From the NCBI RefSeq assembly GCF_021654575.1, contig NZ_AP024488.1:4983501-5047500 (forward strand): a DNA stretch of 64,000 nucleotides, given 5' to 3'. Source of the DNA: Desulfoluna limicola. GTDB lineage: Bacteria > Desulfobacterota > Desulfobacteria > Desulfobacterales > Desulfolunaceae. The notes under the pieces were generated by a model that saw only the letters and a program-made list of their open reading frames with translations, did not search any database and was not told the DNA's origin. Of the stretch, positions 16,559 through 27,951 are shown in pieces (the first letter of the stretch is position 1; every line of letters starts with the position of its first letter). The position numbers were made by a program, and so were the translations under genes.

Positions 16559-16907
16559 GGGCAACTCCTTGCGGACAAAAGGCCCGGAACAAGCGGGGTG
16601 CGTGTTGCCCAAATCTGGGGGGGTTGACGTTGGCTCGGGGTGATGAGAGGGTGAGAGCTCGGGCCGGTATCATAGTAACGTCCACGCTGCGCGCCGTTTT
16701 CCCGGTGATACAAATAAGCGTTATTTACATGCCGGCTTCCCGTTTGATGGCAACGCCAGTATGTGCAGTTTTGATGTCAATGAAGTGTCTGGAGGCCGCC
16801 TGGGTGGTTATAGACATAGCTATTGAAACAGTGGCGGTTCTCAAGGCATAAGTCATAATGCATTTTGTCTTGTTTTACAACAGTATTGGGTGATTATAGG
16901 TGTCTCT
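16559..16907. other. Divergent intergenic region before sfsA
   Basis: This 349-base gap lies between the divergent carbonic anhydrase and sfsA genes and should hold both promoters. I see no clear gene, terminator or member of the repeat family; the sfsA side is A+T-rich. Confidence 0.4.
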
Positions 16908-17639
16908 ATGGCTGATGTGTCGGGTGGTGTAGTAAACAGTTCGGTGGATCTTCCAGAGCTTTATCGCGGCGTTCTGGTGAAGCGGTATAAGCGCTTTCTC
17001 GTGGATGTCCGGATGGAAGACGGGACCCTTGTGACCGCTCACTGCAACAACACCGGTTCCATGAAAGGGTGTGCGGAGCCCGGGGCCCGGGTCTGGCTCA
17101 GCTACCACGACAACCCGAAGCGAAAGCACAGATATTCCTGGGAGCTGGTGGAGACGAAGGAGTGTCTGGTGGGGATCAATACCCTGCTTCCCAACACCCT
17201 GGTGGCCCGATCCATTGAGGCGGGGGCGGTGCCGGCCCTTGCCGGGTACGACTCCCTTCGGCGTGAGGTCACCGTTGAAAAGGGGACACGCCTCGACATG
17301 GTGCTCTATAAGGAAGGCATGCCTCCCTGCAATGTGGAGGTGAAAAATTGCACCCTCGTCAGGGATGAGGTGGCGGCTTTCCCTGACGCGGTGACGGCCA
17401 GGGGAAGAAAGCACCTTCTTGCTCTGGCTGCGTTAAAGGAGAAAGGGGAGCGAAGTGTCATCTTCTTTTTCATTCAGCGCCCCGATGCTTTAAGGTTTAC
17501 CCCCGCGGACGACATTGACCCCGCCTATGGAAAAACCCTGCGGGAGGTTGCGGCCCTGGGTGTGGAGATCGAGGCGTGGCGTGCCCGGGTAACGGAAACC
17601 AACGTGACCCTGGAGTGTGCCCTGCCTGTTGACCTTTAA
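16908..17639 (+). CDS. sfsA: SfsA family protein (DNA/RNA nuclease-like)
   Basis: SfsA is a conserved protein first linked to maltose metabolism in E. coli; it has an OB-like N-terminal domain and a PD-(D/E)XK nuclease-like C-terminal domain. Seen here (243 aa from the ATG at 16908): LVKRYKRFLVDV and HCNNTGSMKGC in the N-terminal half, then the nuclease-like core with LDMVLY, NVEVKNCTLV (E-x-K) and FPDAVTARGRKHLLAL. The ribosome site is weak; an upstream GTG at 16890 is the alternative. The length fits the family. The gene appears monocistronic. Confidence 0.93.
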   Translation: MADVSGGVVNSSVDLPELYRGVLVKRYKRFLVDVRMEDGTLVTAHCNNTGSMKGCAEPGARVWLSYHDNPKRKHRYSWELVETKECLVGINTLLPNTLVARSIEAGAVPALAGYDSLRREVTVEKGTRLDMVLYKEGMPPCNVEVKNCTLVRDEVAAFPDAVTARGRKHLLALAALKEKGERSVIFFFIQRPDALRFTPADDIDPAYGKTLREVAALGVEIEAWRARVTETNVTLECALPVDL

Positions 17640-17663
17640 GTCGGGGAGTTGGCTCTTTTTTAC

Positions 17664-17693
17664 TTGACAGGTCCCATCGGAAGAAAATAGTTT
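17664..17693 (+). promoter_or_regulatory. Possible promoter upstream of the OYE-type flavoenzyme
   Basis: TTGACA (17664-17669) and TAGTTT (17688-17693) are separated by 18 bases. The start codon lies about 320 bases downstream, so the leader would be long. The rest of 17640-18012 holds nothing I can name. Confidence 0.35.
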
Positions 17694-18012
17694 GTACACA
17701 AAACATATGGCCGGTGCCGTCTCGCTAGAGGATGTTTCATGTCACGCCCGCAGTGAGGGCGGTCTTGGCTCTCAGGCAGATATCAACAGTGATTGCCTGG
17801 GGGTGTCCGTATGCCGCATCCCGTCAATCCGGTTGCTTTCTCCTTTTGCGGGGGAGGTGGGGGAGGGCTGTGGCGTCTTATATTTTGTATGCGAATTATG
17901 CTGCGCTCTTTTGGTGTGTGCAGTATCGCCTGACAGAGACCTTTTGTCTCCATGAACCATAAAACCCGGTTTGGCCATGTGAGACCACGGCCTTCACGCG
18001 AAAGGGGAACCC

Positions 18013-20016
18013 ATGAGAGATCCGTTATTTGAACCGATTCGTATCAACAAGCTGGAACTGAAGAACCGCATCTACCTTCCCGCCATGCATATGGGGATGT
18101 GCGAGGACTTCCTTGTCAACGACCGCCTCATCGCCTTTTATGCCGAGCGCGCCAAAGGGGGCGCCGGGATGATCGTCGTGGGCAACGCCACCGTGGATGA
18201 GGTGGCCGGCAACTCCCAGTACATCGGAGCCCACCTGGACGACCACCTGCCCGGCCTCACCAGGCTGGCTGCCGCCATCAACGACAACGGTGCCCATTCC
18301 GCGGTTCAGCTCAACCATGCGGGCCGTTACAGCCACTCCTTTCTGATGGGGGGCAAAGAGCCTGTGGCTCCCTCGGCCATTGCGTCCAATCTGACGCGTG
18401 AGGTGCCGAAGGCCTTGGATATAGACGGGATAAACGCCATCGTCACCTCCTTTGCCGATGCGGCCGAGCGTTGCAAGAAGGCGGGCTTCAGCGCGGTGGA
18501 GGTTCTCTCCGGAACCGGCTACCTGATCAGTGAGTTCCTCTCCCCTTTGACCAACAAGCGTGAGGACGAGTATGGCGGGTGCCTGGAAAACCGCATGCGG
18601 TTTGGCCTTGAGGTGATGGCCGCCATTCGTGAACGCGTTGGGGCGGACTACCCCCTGATCGTGCGCATGGACAACAACGATTTCATGGAAGGGGGCATGG
18701 AGCGGGAAGAGCTGGAGACCTATGCCGTGAAGCTTGTGGAAGGCGGCGTGGATGCCCTCTGTATCAAGGGAAGCTGGCACGAAGCCAGGGTGCCCCAGCT
18801 GACGCCCAATGTGCCCCGGGGCATGTACGCCTACCTTGCCCGCAACGTCAAAGAGCTGGTGGATGTGCCTGTCATCGCCAGCCACCGAATCAACGACCCG
18901 GAGACAGCCCGCGAACTCATCGGGGAGGGCTACTGCGACATGGTGGCCATGGCCCGAAGCCTGATCGCCGACCCCTTTCTGCCCGAAAAAGCCCGCAGCG
19001 GCCGTGAAAAGGAGATTGTTCACTGCATCGCCTGTGCCCAGGGCTGTTTTGACAACCTCTTTAAGCTCCAGCACGTGGAGTGTCTCTGCAACCCAAGGGC
19101 CGGGCACGAAGAAGAGACCCGCATCGAAAAAAGCAGCGCACCCAAGAAGGTGATGGTTATCGGTGGCGGTGCAGCCGGTATGAGTGCCGCACTGGCAGCC
19201 CATGAAAAGGGGCATGATGTGACCCTTTTTGAGAAAGGCATGCGCCTTGGCGGTCAGCTTCATCTCGCATCGGCCCCTGCAGGGCGAGAGGAGTTCCTGG
19301 AGCTTGCCAAAGACCTCGCCAGCCAGATTGAGGTGACCGATGTTCGCCTGGCCATGAACACCGTGGTGGATGAGGCCCTCATCGATGCAGAGAAACCGGA
19401 CCATGTGATTATCGCCACCGGTGCCGAACCCCTGACACCACCCATCAAGGGTGTGGATGGCGCAAATGTGGTGCAGGCGTGGGATGTCCTGGCCGACAAG
19501 GCCCACACCGGCAAAAAGGTGGTGATCATCGGCGGCGGTGCCGTGGGTGTGGAGACCGCCCTCTTCCTCGCTGAGAAGGGAACCCTCTCCGGCGACGCTG
19601 TGAAGTTCCTTCTCCTCAACAGGGGGGAAACCCCGGAGGCCTTAAGGGAACTCGCCTCCAAGGGGTCCAAAGAGGTCCTGCTCATTGAGATGATGGACAA
19701 GGTGGGCAAGGACATTGGCAAGAGTACCAAGTGGGGCATGCTTCAGGATATTGCGCGAAGCCGAATCACCGTGCGTCCCGGGACCCGGGCCCTGGAGATC
19801 ACCGATGAGGGCGTGACCGTGCAGTTCGGGGAAGAGACCGAAAAGATCGAGGCCGACACCGTGGTCCTCGCATCAGGCGCCGTTTCCGTGAACCCCTTTG
19901 CCGAGCTGTTGGAGAAGAAGGGGGTTGCCTGCACCACCGTGGGTGATGCCAAAGGGATTGCCCTTGCCTTCGATGCCGTTCATCAGGGCTTTGCAGCCGG
20001 CAGAGCCGTGGAGTAA
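18013..20016 (+). CDS. Old-yellow-enzyme/2,4-dienoyl-CoA reductase-type Fe-S flavoprotein
   Basis: A 667-aa NADH:flavin oxidoreductase. Residues 1-330 form an FMN-binding TIM barrel (PLFEPIRINKLELKNRI; AVQLNHAGRYS). A 4Fe-4S site follows at Cys338, Cys341, Cys345 and Cys357 (CIACAQGC then CLCNP). Residues about 370-667 form an FAD/NAD(P)H module with two Rossmann motifs, VMVIGGGAAGMSAA and VVIIGGGAVGVETA. This is the layout of FadH and trimethylamine dehydrogenase relatives, which move electrons from NAD(P)H through FAD, Fe-S and FMN to an enoyl substrate. The real substrate is unknown and no beta-oxidation gene is adjacent. GGGGAA lies ahead of the ATG. Confidence 0.92.
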   Translation: MRDPLFEPIRINKLELKNRIYLPAMHMGMCEDFLVNDRLIAFYAERAKGGAGMIVVGNATVDEVAGNSQYIGAHLDDHLPGLTRLAAAINDNGAHSAVQLNHAGRYSHSFLMGGKEPVAPSAIASNLTREVPKALDIDGINAIVTSFADAAERCKKAGFSAVEVLSGTGYLISEFLSPLTNKREDEYGGCLENRMRFGLEVMAAIRERVGADYPLIVRMDNNDFMEGGMEREELETYAVKLVEGGVDALCIKGSWHEARVPQLTPNVPRGMYAYLARNVKELVDVPVIASHRINDPETARELIGEGYCDMVAMARSLIADPFLPEKARSGREKEIVHCIACAQGCFDNLFKLQHVECLCNPRAGHEEETRIEKSSAPKKVMVIGGGAAGMSAALAAHEKGHDVTLFEKGMRLGGQLHLASAPAGREEFLELAKDLASQIEVTDVRLAMNTVVDEALIDAEKPDHVIIATGAEPLTPPIKGVDGANVVQAWDVLADKAHTGKKVVIIGGGAVGVETALFLAEKGTLSGDAVKFLLLNRGETPEALRELASKGSKEVLLIEMMDKVGKDIGKSTKWGMLQDIARSRITVRPGTRALEITDEGVTVQFGEETEKIEADTVVLASGAVSVNPFAELLEKKGVACTTVGDAKGIALAFDAVHQGFAAGRAVE

Positions 20017-20024
20017 GAGCGTAA

Positions 20025-20113
20025 GCCTCCGGCGGCCAGGGGATGATCCCCTGGCCCGCCAGCTTGCAAAAGCCCTTGACCCTCGTTCCTCGGGTCAAGG
20101 GCTTTTTGCGACG
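20025..20113. repeat. Intergenic palindromic element (type 4 cap plus long hairpin)
   Basis: The cap GCCTCCGGCGGC at 20025 lies 8 bases after the flavoenzyme stop and is followed by CAGGGGATGATCCCCTG (near-perfect palindrome). A long hairpin at 20068-20106 has perfect 15-bp arms (AAAAGCCCTTGACCC and its complement) around the conserved TCGTTCCTC core and ends in T5, so here it doubles as a terminator. Confidence 0.85.
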
Positions 20114-20195
20114 TGCATTGAGAAGCAGGCCGGGCTTTTTTACCCTACGTCTCAATGGGTTGGTTTCAGACAGGGCGCATTCGCGAACCCTCGCA

Positions 20196-20236
20196 CACAA
20201 AACCCCGTCAGCGATGAAAACTGCGGGGTTTTTGTG
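20196..20236. terminator. Bidirectional terminator between convergent genes
   Basis: CAAAACCCCG pairs with CGGGGTTTTTG across a 16-base loop; there is an A run on one side and a T run on the other. It serves the flavoenzyme gene and the minus-strand XRE gene that ends at 20260. Confidence 0.75.
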
Positions 20237-20259
20237 TTGAACGGACGGGTGGTGTCGAG

Positions 20260-20670
20260 CTACGCAACCTTGTTGTATTTTCCTGAGCGGAAAAGGTCCA
20301 GGAGGTGGATGTAATACTCTCTGGGTACCCTGTGGTTGCGGAGTCGTTCGCAGAAGAGGTCTTCCATCTCCGACTTGGTGACCCGGAGGTCGTCGTCGGT
20401 GTAGAGATCGAGGAGGGCTTCCAGCTCCTCTTTTTCCGGCACGCCGCGCATCAGGGTGTAGGGCGAGATGCCGAGGGCCTCTGCAATTTCTGCAATGCGA
20501 TTGATGGATACGCCCACGTGGCCGTTTTCCAGTTTGGCCACATACGAGCGAGAGGTACCGATCACCTCTGAAAAGTCCTTCTGGTCATGTCCCTCAAGTT
20601 TGCGCCAGAACTGCATGGCTTTGCCGATGGACTTTACAACGTGCTTCCCTTTGCCTGCATCATTTTCCAT
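20260..20670 (-). CDS. XRE-family helix-turn-helix regulator
   Basis: A 136-aa DNA-binding protein. Residues about 15-70 form an XRE helix-turn-helix (FWRKLEGHDQKDFSEVIGTS, then YVAKLENGHV and INRIAEIAEALGIS). The C-terminal half is helical and charged (KEELEALLDLYTDDDLRVTK) and may be the oligomerisation or sensing part. There is no recognisable effector domain. Its upstream region has a perfect inverted repeat at 20762-20793 that could be its own operator. The target is unknown; the MFS gene is the nearest other minus-strand gene. Confidence 0.88.
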   Translation of the reverse strand: MENDAGKGKHVVKSIGKAMQFWRKLEGHDQKDFSEVIGTSRSYVAKLENGHVGVSINRIAEIAEALGISPYTLMRGVPEKEELEALLDLYTDDDLRVTKSEMEDLFCERLRNHRVPREYYIHLLDLFRSGKYNKVA

Positions 20671-20761
20671 GGTATTTATCCCTCTTATGAGTAAAAAATT
20701 GTAAATGCCCGCCGTAATTTTCCACTCGTATTAAAAACTGGGTAAAAAATGGATATAAAGA

Positions 20762-20793
20762 AATAATTTCACCATTTCAATAGTGAAATTATT
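20762..20793. promoter_or_regulatory. Perfect 11-bp inverted repeat upstream of the XRE gene
   Basis: AATAATTTCAC (20762-20772) and GTGAAATTATT (20783-20793) are exact complements with a 10-base spacer. It lies about 90 bases upstream of the XRE start in an A+T-rich stretch. It could be an operator; a T-rich tract on the plus-strand side also allows a weak terminator reading. The rest of 20671-21194 shows no gene. Confidence 0.5.
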
Positions 20794-21194
20794 GTTTTTT
20801 ATTTGACCCGCGGTCAGCAATTGTGCCTTTCCGCTTATACTTATTGTCATAGTAAATATTTAGCGTGAGTTGCCGGAGGGGGATCAAGGGAGCGTTTTTT
20901 TACCACCAGTACAGTTTTCGAGTAAAAAAAGAGAGCGGCCGCTCATTTTGGGGATGATGGTACCTTAGCGCTGTAAATACCTGTTTGAAATCCCGGTTTT
21001 TATTCCCTCAACGGTCCCCTGAACCGGGCTGAGGAACGAAAGTTTGACTTCAATCTATATCAATATGGTGGAGTAAAGAGGCCGTGGAGGGCGGGTGCGG
21101 GGAAGAGGAAATAGGCATTGGTGCGGCCCGTCAGCCAATGGGATCGCCCCGAGGATCGAGGGGGGAGATCCATCGCATGACGGGGGGCAGGGGA

Positions 21195-22388
21195 TCATCG
21201 CCTGCGTGTTGGGTGAGGGGCGGTGGTCAGGTAGATGAGGGCGGCGCCACCAAGCGAGATGCCGGCGCTCATGAGAAAGAGGTGGGCCCCATAGCGGTCG
21301 TAAAGCCACCCGTTGACCAGGAAACCGACCATCAGGCCCAGGCCGTATGAGACGGCGTTGTTGGCCACCTGGGCCACGGTGCGGTTTTGTGGTGAGGAGA
21401 GCTGGTCCATGTAGAGGATGCAGGCGACGTGAAACAGGCCATAGGTCGCGGCGTGGAGAAGCTGTGTGAGGAGAATGGCCACCGGGGAGGTGACGAAAAA
21501 GAGCATCACCCACCGGACAACCGCCACGAGGAAGGCGAGGAAAAGGGCGCGTTCGATGGCGAGGTGACGAAAGATGCGAGCGGAACCCATCATCACCGCC
21601 ACCTCGGAAAGGGTGGCCAGGGCCCAGGCAAGGCCGATGAAACCTGGGCCATACCCCAACGCTTCCAGGTGAATGGAGAAGAAACCGTAATAGGTGCCGT
21701 GGCCAGCCAGCATAAGAAAGTTCGCAACCAGAAAGCAAAGGACCCTGCCGCTGAAAAGGCTTCGGATCTCCGATGCCCCGCTCCGTTTCTTGGGGGAGAG
21801 GTCTTTGGGGACGGCCAGGGTGCACAGGGCTAGCATGATGGATGCCAGGAGGATCAACGGGGCCACGAGGCGGATGGAGGTGGCCTCCATGAGTTTGCCC
21901 ATGATAAGGACCACCCCGATGAAGCTGAAGGATCCCCAGGCCCTGATTCGTCCGTAGCCGTTTCGATTCGCCCCGTCCATGCTCAGGGCTTCCATGGTAA
22001 AGGCCTCGAGGAATGGAATGACGGGGCCAAAGAAGAGGGCGTAGACCACCGTGACGGCCAGCATGGGGAGAAAGTCCTCGGTGAGGAGGTAGCCTCCCCA
22101 GGCCACTGCGCTGAGGCATGCGGAGGCGATGAAGATGGGGCGTCTCAGGGCAAGGCGGTCGGCCACCGCTCCCCAGAGGATGGAGAAGAGAACCATCACA
22201 ACGGTCCGTGTGGAGTTGATGGCCCCGATTTGAAAACCTGTCAAGCCGAGGTTGTGGCAAAGGAGGTTGAAGTAGGGAAGAAAGATGCCCATCATGCCGA
22301 AGTAGAGGAAATAGTGAACGGACAGGATGGCAGACCGACGGTCTGTTCCGGGCGGGATTGTGCTTATGTTGCGGGGAGTTGAGCCCAT
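21195..22388 (-). CDS. MFS transporter (PPP/HcaT-like)
   Basis: A 397-aa inner-membrane transporter with about 12 hydrophobic helices. After a short polar N-terminus come HYFLYFGMMGIFLPYFNLL and the MFS loop signature WGAVADRLALRRPIF near residues 71-85. The central region has NGYGRIRAWGSFSFIG, as in the 3-phenylpropionate/nucleoside-type MFS group. The second half begins near residue 200. The length is normal. The substrate cannot be told from sequence. It is divergent from hsp20-lon. Confidence 0.9.
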   Translation of the reverse strand: MGSTPRNISTIPPGTDRRSAILSVHYFLYFGMMGIFLPYFNLLCHNLGLTGFQIGAINSTRTVVMVLFSILWGAVADRLALRRPIFIASACLSAVAWGGYLLTEDFLPMLAVTVVYALFFGPVIPFLEAFTMEALSMDGANRNGYGRIRAWGSFSFIGVVLIMGKLMEATSIRLVAPLILLASIMLALCTLAVPKDLSPKKRSGASEIRSLFSGRVLCFLVANFLMLAGHGTYYGFFSIHLEALGYGPGFIGLAWALATLSEVAVMMGSARIFRHLAIERALFLAFLVAVVRWVMLFFVTSPVAILLTQLLHAATYGLFHVACILYMDQLSSPQNRTVAQVANNAVSYGLGLMVGFLVNGWLYDRYGAHLFLMSAGISLGGAALIYLTTAPHPTRRR

Positions 22389-22693
22389 CTGTCCTTTACA
22401 TCAATCCTGGGAACGTGGTACTTATGGTAAAGAGTGCCCGCGGCAGGATGACGTGTAAACCGGGGTCCATTGACCTGAAAAAAGTCGCCTGCGGGGTTCT
22501 CCGTGACCCGGCTGCCTGCCGGTAACCTCCAGAAAATCTGATCGCGCTTCTCAACACGTACTCTTCTTTCTCAGTTTCAAGCGTTATAGCACACCCGCCT
22601 TACAATGCACACCGTTTGCCCGCATGACGAAGGCCCGCTCGGGCTGCTCGCCATGTCTGTTTGATTTCTTACAACAGGATTCAGGAATACGGC
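22389..22693. other. Divergent intergenic region between the MFS gene and hsp20
   Basis: This 305-base gap must hold the promoters of both flanking transcripts. I looked for a CIRCE element and a clear sigma-32 promoter and saw neither. There is no ORF of note. Confidence 0.35.
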
Positions 22694-23116
22694 ATGGACT
22701 TCATTAAAATTCGGTTTGGTGACGACCTTGGTTCCCCGGAGCAAGACAGTGCCCGACGTTTTACGGAGATGTATCACTCCGTCAACCCCATGTTTTGTAT
22801 GGTGAAATCTATCTGGAAACCCCAGATGGATATCTGCGAGAGCGGGGGCGGGGTGATGGTTCAGGCTGCCCTGGCCGGGGTGGAGCAGGAGAACGTGGAG
22901 GTGGAGATCAGCTCCACGGCCGTGAAAATCAGTGGAAATCGCCTGAGCGGGGACTCGGGTGCCGGTCGCACCTACCTCCAGGCGGAGATCCGTTACGGTC
23001 GCTTTGAGCGGCTTGTCTGCCTTCCCTGGCCCGTGAGGAAAGAGAACGTCAAGGCCTCTTTTGTCAATGGGCTTCTCACCGTACACCTTGAAAAATCCCT
23101 CCCCGTGGAGGAGTGA
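22694..23116 (+). CDS. Small heat-shock protein Hsp20 (alpha-crystallin domain)
   Basis: A 140-aa ATP-independent chaperone that holds unfolding proteins. The alpha-crystallin domain spans about residues 40-135: PQMDICESGGGVMVQAALAG, then ISSTAVKISGNR and the C-terminal strand motif VKASFVNGLLTVHLEK. The start at 22694 has AGGA at good spacing. Unusually, the flexible C-terminal tail with its Ile-x-Ile anchor is very short (ends SLPVEE). lon follows 63 bases later, so chaperone and protease are probably expressed together in proteotoxic stress. Confidence 0.93.
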   Translation: MDFIKIRFGDDLGSPEQDSARRFTEMYHSVNPMFCMVKSIWKPQMDICESGGGVMVQAALAGVEQENVEVEISSTAVKISGNRLSGDSGAGRTYLQAEIRYGRFERLVCLPWPVRKENVKASFVNGLLTVHLEKSLPVEE

Positions 23117-23179
23117 TCCTCACGGCGGTACACACAATCCACAGGGTGCTTCTCCCTGTATTCGACTTCGGAGGCGATC

Positions 23180-25648
<2,469 letters not shown>

Positions 25649-25673
25649 CGGAGGAACCTTTCAGGTCAACACT

Positions 25674-25858
25674 GCCTCCGGTGGCCCTGCCGGGGGCCAC
25701 ACTTCTTCAACGTTTGGCAAACAGGTCTTCGTGTCAGATCACCTGCTTAACCTGTGTCGGCAAATCAGAGGTTTCTGGCACAACGGGCATGCCGTCTCTA
25801 GCTTGACCCGAGGGCTGAAGCGCATCCGCAACCTGCTTTCAAGGTGGCGCACCGTGCC
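25674..25858. repeat. Intergenic palindromic element (degenerate)
   Basis: The left cap GCCTCCGGTGGC at 25674 opens an inverted type 2 module (CCTGCCGGGGGCCACAC, TTTGGCAAACAGGT). The right half keeps GACCCGAGGGC and CTTTCAAGGTGGCGCACC, but the right cap is decayed to GTGCCGCTCTC. Confidence 0.65.
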
Positions 25859-25879
25859 GCTCTCTGGTAAATAGGGGGG

Positions 25880-27262
25880 ATGAAGCCTATTACTCATCAG
25901 TGGACCGCGGTGATTCGAAGGCAGTCACCGGCGAGGCTCCTCCTTCTCTCCTTCATGGCCATGATCGCAACCGGCGCATTTTTGCTGATGCTTCCCGTGG
26001 CATCGCGCAAAGGGGCCCTTTCTTTTGTGGATGCCCTGTTTACCGCCACATCGGCGGGTTGTGTCACCGGACTCTCCGTGCTGGACGTGGCCGAGACCCT
26101 GACCCCCTTCGGCCAGGGCGTCCTTCTCACGTTGATTCAGCTGGGGGGGCTTGGCATCATGACCCTCTCCACCCTGTTGATCCTGGGCGCCCGGGGGCGC
26201 GTGGGGTTTGCCGGAAACCTGATTATTCAGGACTCCTTTACCCACAGCGGGAAGAAACATCCCGCCTCCATTTTGCGATCGGTGATTCAGGTCACCGTGG
26301 TCATTGAGCTCCTGGGAGCTCTGCTGCTCTTCTCCCGGTTCTATCCCGGCTCCCCTTCCCTTGGACACGCCGCCTGGCTCTCTGTTTTTCACAGCATCAG
26401 CGCCTTCTGCAACGCAGGGTTTGCCCTGTACCCGGACAGCCTCACCCGCTTTCGCGGTGACCTCCTCGTGAACGGAACTCTCGCGTTTCTCATCATCACA
26501 GGAAGCCTCGGCTTTCTCGTGATCTCCGAGCTCCAGGGAAAATGCCGTCCGGGCAGGTGGCGATGGGAACGCTTCAGCCTGCACACCCGCCTGGTGGTTA
26601 CCACCTCCGCTATTCTGCTCCTGTCCGGGGGCCTTCTCATGCTGCTGTTCGAATGGAACAACACCCTGTTCGGCCTGTCCCTCCCCAGAAAAATCCTGGC
26701 CGCTTTCTTTCAGTCCGTGACCTTGCGAACCGCCGGGTTCAACACCCTTGATTTTGGCGTTATGGCCAATGGCACCCTCTTTCTTTCCATGATCCTCATG
26801 TTCATCGGGGGATCGCCGGGGTCCTGCGCCGGTGGGGTGAAAACCACCACCGCTGCCACCCTCTTTCTCATGGGCTTAAGCCGCCTCCGGGGAGCTGCCC
26901 ATGTCTCCGTCTTCTCCCGGACCATTCCGGCCAAAAGCGTGGAAAAGGCCACCCACCTGGTGATGATGGCCTTTGTGGTGGTGATCTGCGGCACCTTGGT
27001 GCTTCTCTCCAGCGAGATGGGAGAGCTGACCCACAGCCAGAGCCGGGGTCGGTTTCTCGAGCTGCTTTTTGAGAGCGTCAGCGCCTTCGGTACCGTGGGG
27101 CTCTCCATGGGCGTCACCCCCACCCTTTCCACTGTGGGCCGCCTCTGTATCACCCTGCTTATGTTCGTCGGCCGCCTCGGTCCCATGGTGATTGCCGTGG
27201 CCGTCAGCAGGGACATCGCTCCCCGACACCGCTGGGCCGAAGAGGACATCATGATCGGGTAG
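25880..27262 (+). CDS. Trk/Ktr-type potassium uptake channel subunit (TrkH/KtrB family)
   Basis: A 460-aa membrane protein of the superfamily of K+ transporters. Four M1-P-M2 repeats are visible through their pore loops: TSAGCVTGLSVLD, ISAFCNAGFALYPD, VTLRTAGFNTLDF and VSAFGTVGLSMG, each with the selectivity-filter glycine. The length matches KtrB better than TrkH. It needs a cytosolic RCK gating partner (KtrA/TrkA), and none is in the flanks. A GGGGGG tract lies ahead of the ATG at 25880. It is flanked by intergenic elements on both sides. Confidence 0.92.
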   Translation: MKPITHQWTAVIRRQSPARLLLLSFMAMIATGAFLLMLPVASRKGALSFVDALFTATSAGCVTGLSVLDVAETLTPFGQGVLLTLIQLGGLGIMTLSTLLILGARGRVGFAGNLIIQDSFTHSGKKHPASILRSVIQVTVVIELLGALLLFSRFYPGSPSLGHAAWLSVFHSISAFCNAGFALYPDSLTRFRGDLLVNGTLAFLIITGSLGFLVISELQGKCRPGRWRWERFSLHTRLVVTTSAILLLSGGLLMLLFEWNNTLFGLSLPRKILAAFFQSVTLRTAGFNTLDFGVMANGTLFLSMILMFIGGSPGSCAGGVKTTTAATLFLMGLSRLRGAAHVSVFSRTIPAKSVEKATHLVMMAFVVVICGTLVLLSSEMGELTHSQSRGRFLELLFESVSAFGTVGLSMGVTPTLSTVGRLCITLLMFVGRLGPMVIAVAVSRDIAPRHRWAEEDIMIG

Positions 27263-27295
27263 GGGGGAACGGTCAGGGGGCAAGGAAAAAAGCAA

Positions 27296-27921
27296 GCCTC
27301 CGGCGGCGAGGTGGGGGCACCTCGAAACCCTATGGCGAATGCGACACGGGTGTTGCTCTACAGCGTGCCTCGCGTCCGCATTCGCATCATGTGCAACGCC
27401 ACCCACCATGCGTCACAAGTTCATGAACAATCGGAGCTCCGGTTCCAACGGGTGAGTTGATTTTTAGGTAACTATTCAGCTATGCCTCCGGCGGGTCGCT
27501 TTTTGAAAAAAGCTCCGCAAAAACTTTTCGGTTGCTTGCTCGTTAAATCGAATACAGTCGGAAAACCAACGCCTTCGAATGAATCGAAATCGATCTTAAA
27601 ACCTGTTTGTCCAACGTTTCAAAAGTTTGGCCCCCGGCAGGACCGCCGGAGGCACAGCAACTGAATATCTACGATTTTTATTGGATATTTTTAAGCAGAG
27701 TAGCGGTTCCAGTCGGGGCATCCCTAAAATATACCCCTTCCCATCTCATGCTTCCGTTACCGTACCCACACCCTGAAAAATTAATGACAATGCATGCGCT
27801 ACCCACGACGTTGGAGTCGGGCGAAGCCCGAGCCGAAGGCGACTGCTCTTTGCCCCGAGGAACGAGGGGAAAAGCGCTGTCGCAATTTGCTTTCGAGGTG
27901 GCTCACCTCGCCGCCGGAGGC
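27296..27921. repeat. Tandem block of intergenic palindromic elements
   Basis: This roughly 625-base region between convergent genes is built of repeat modules and contains no gene. Segments are: cap plus CGAGGTGGGGGCACCTCG at 27296; a TAACTATTCAGC junction and type 3 module at about 27470-27530; a type 2 module at 27599-27653; and a final unit with TCGGGCGAAGCCCGA, a long hairpin around CCGAGGAACGAGG, CTTTCGAGGTGGCTCACCTC and the right cap ending at 27921. The outer ends mirror each other as AAAAAGCAAGCCTCC and GGAGGCTTGCTTTTT. Confidence 0.8.
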
Positions 27922-27951
27922 TTGCTTTTTGCCCTTTCCTTGCAACAGACA

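Noticed and set aside
18025..19506. 493-codon minus-strand ORF opposite the OYE flavoenzyme
   Set aside because: Antisense shadow produced by the G+C-rich third codon positions of the real gene.
22389..22693. CIRCE or sigma-32 control of hsp20-lon
   Set aside because: No CIRCE inverted repeat and no convincing sigma-32 promoter could be found by eye.
27482..27664. 60-codon plus-strand ORF
   Set aside because: Made entirely of repeat modules.
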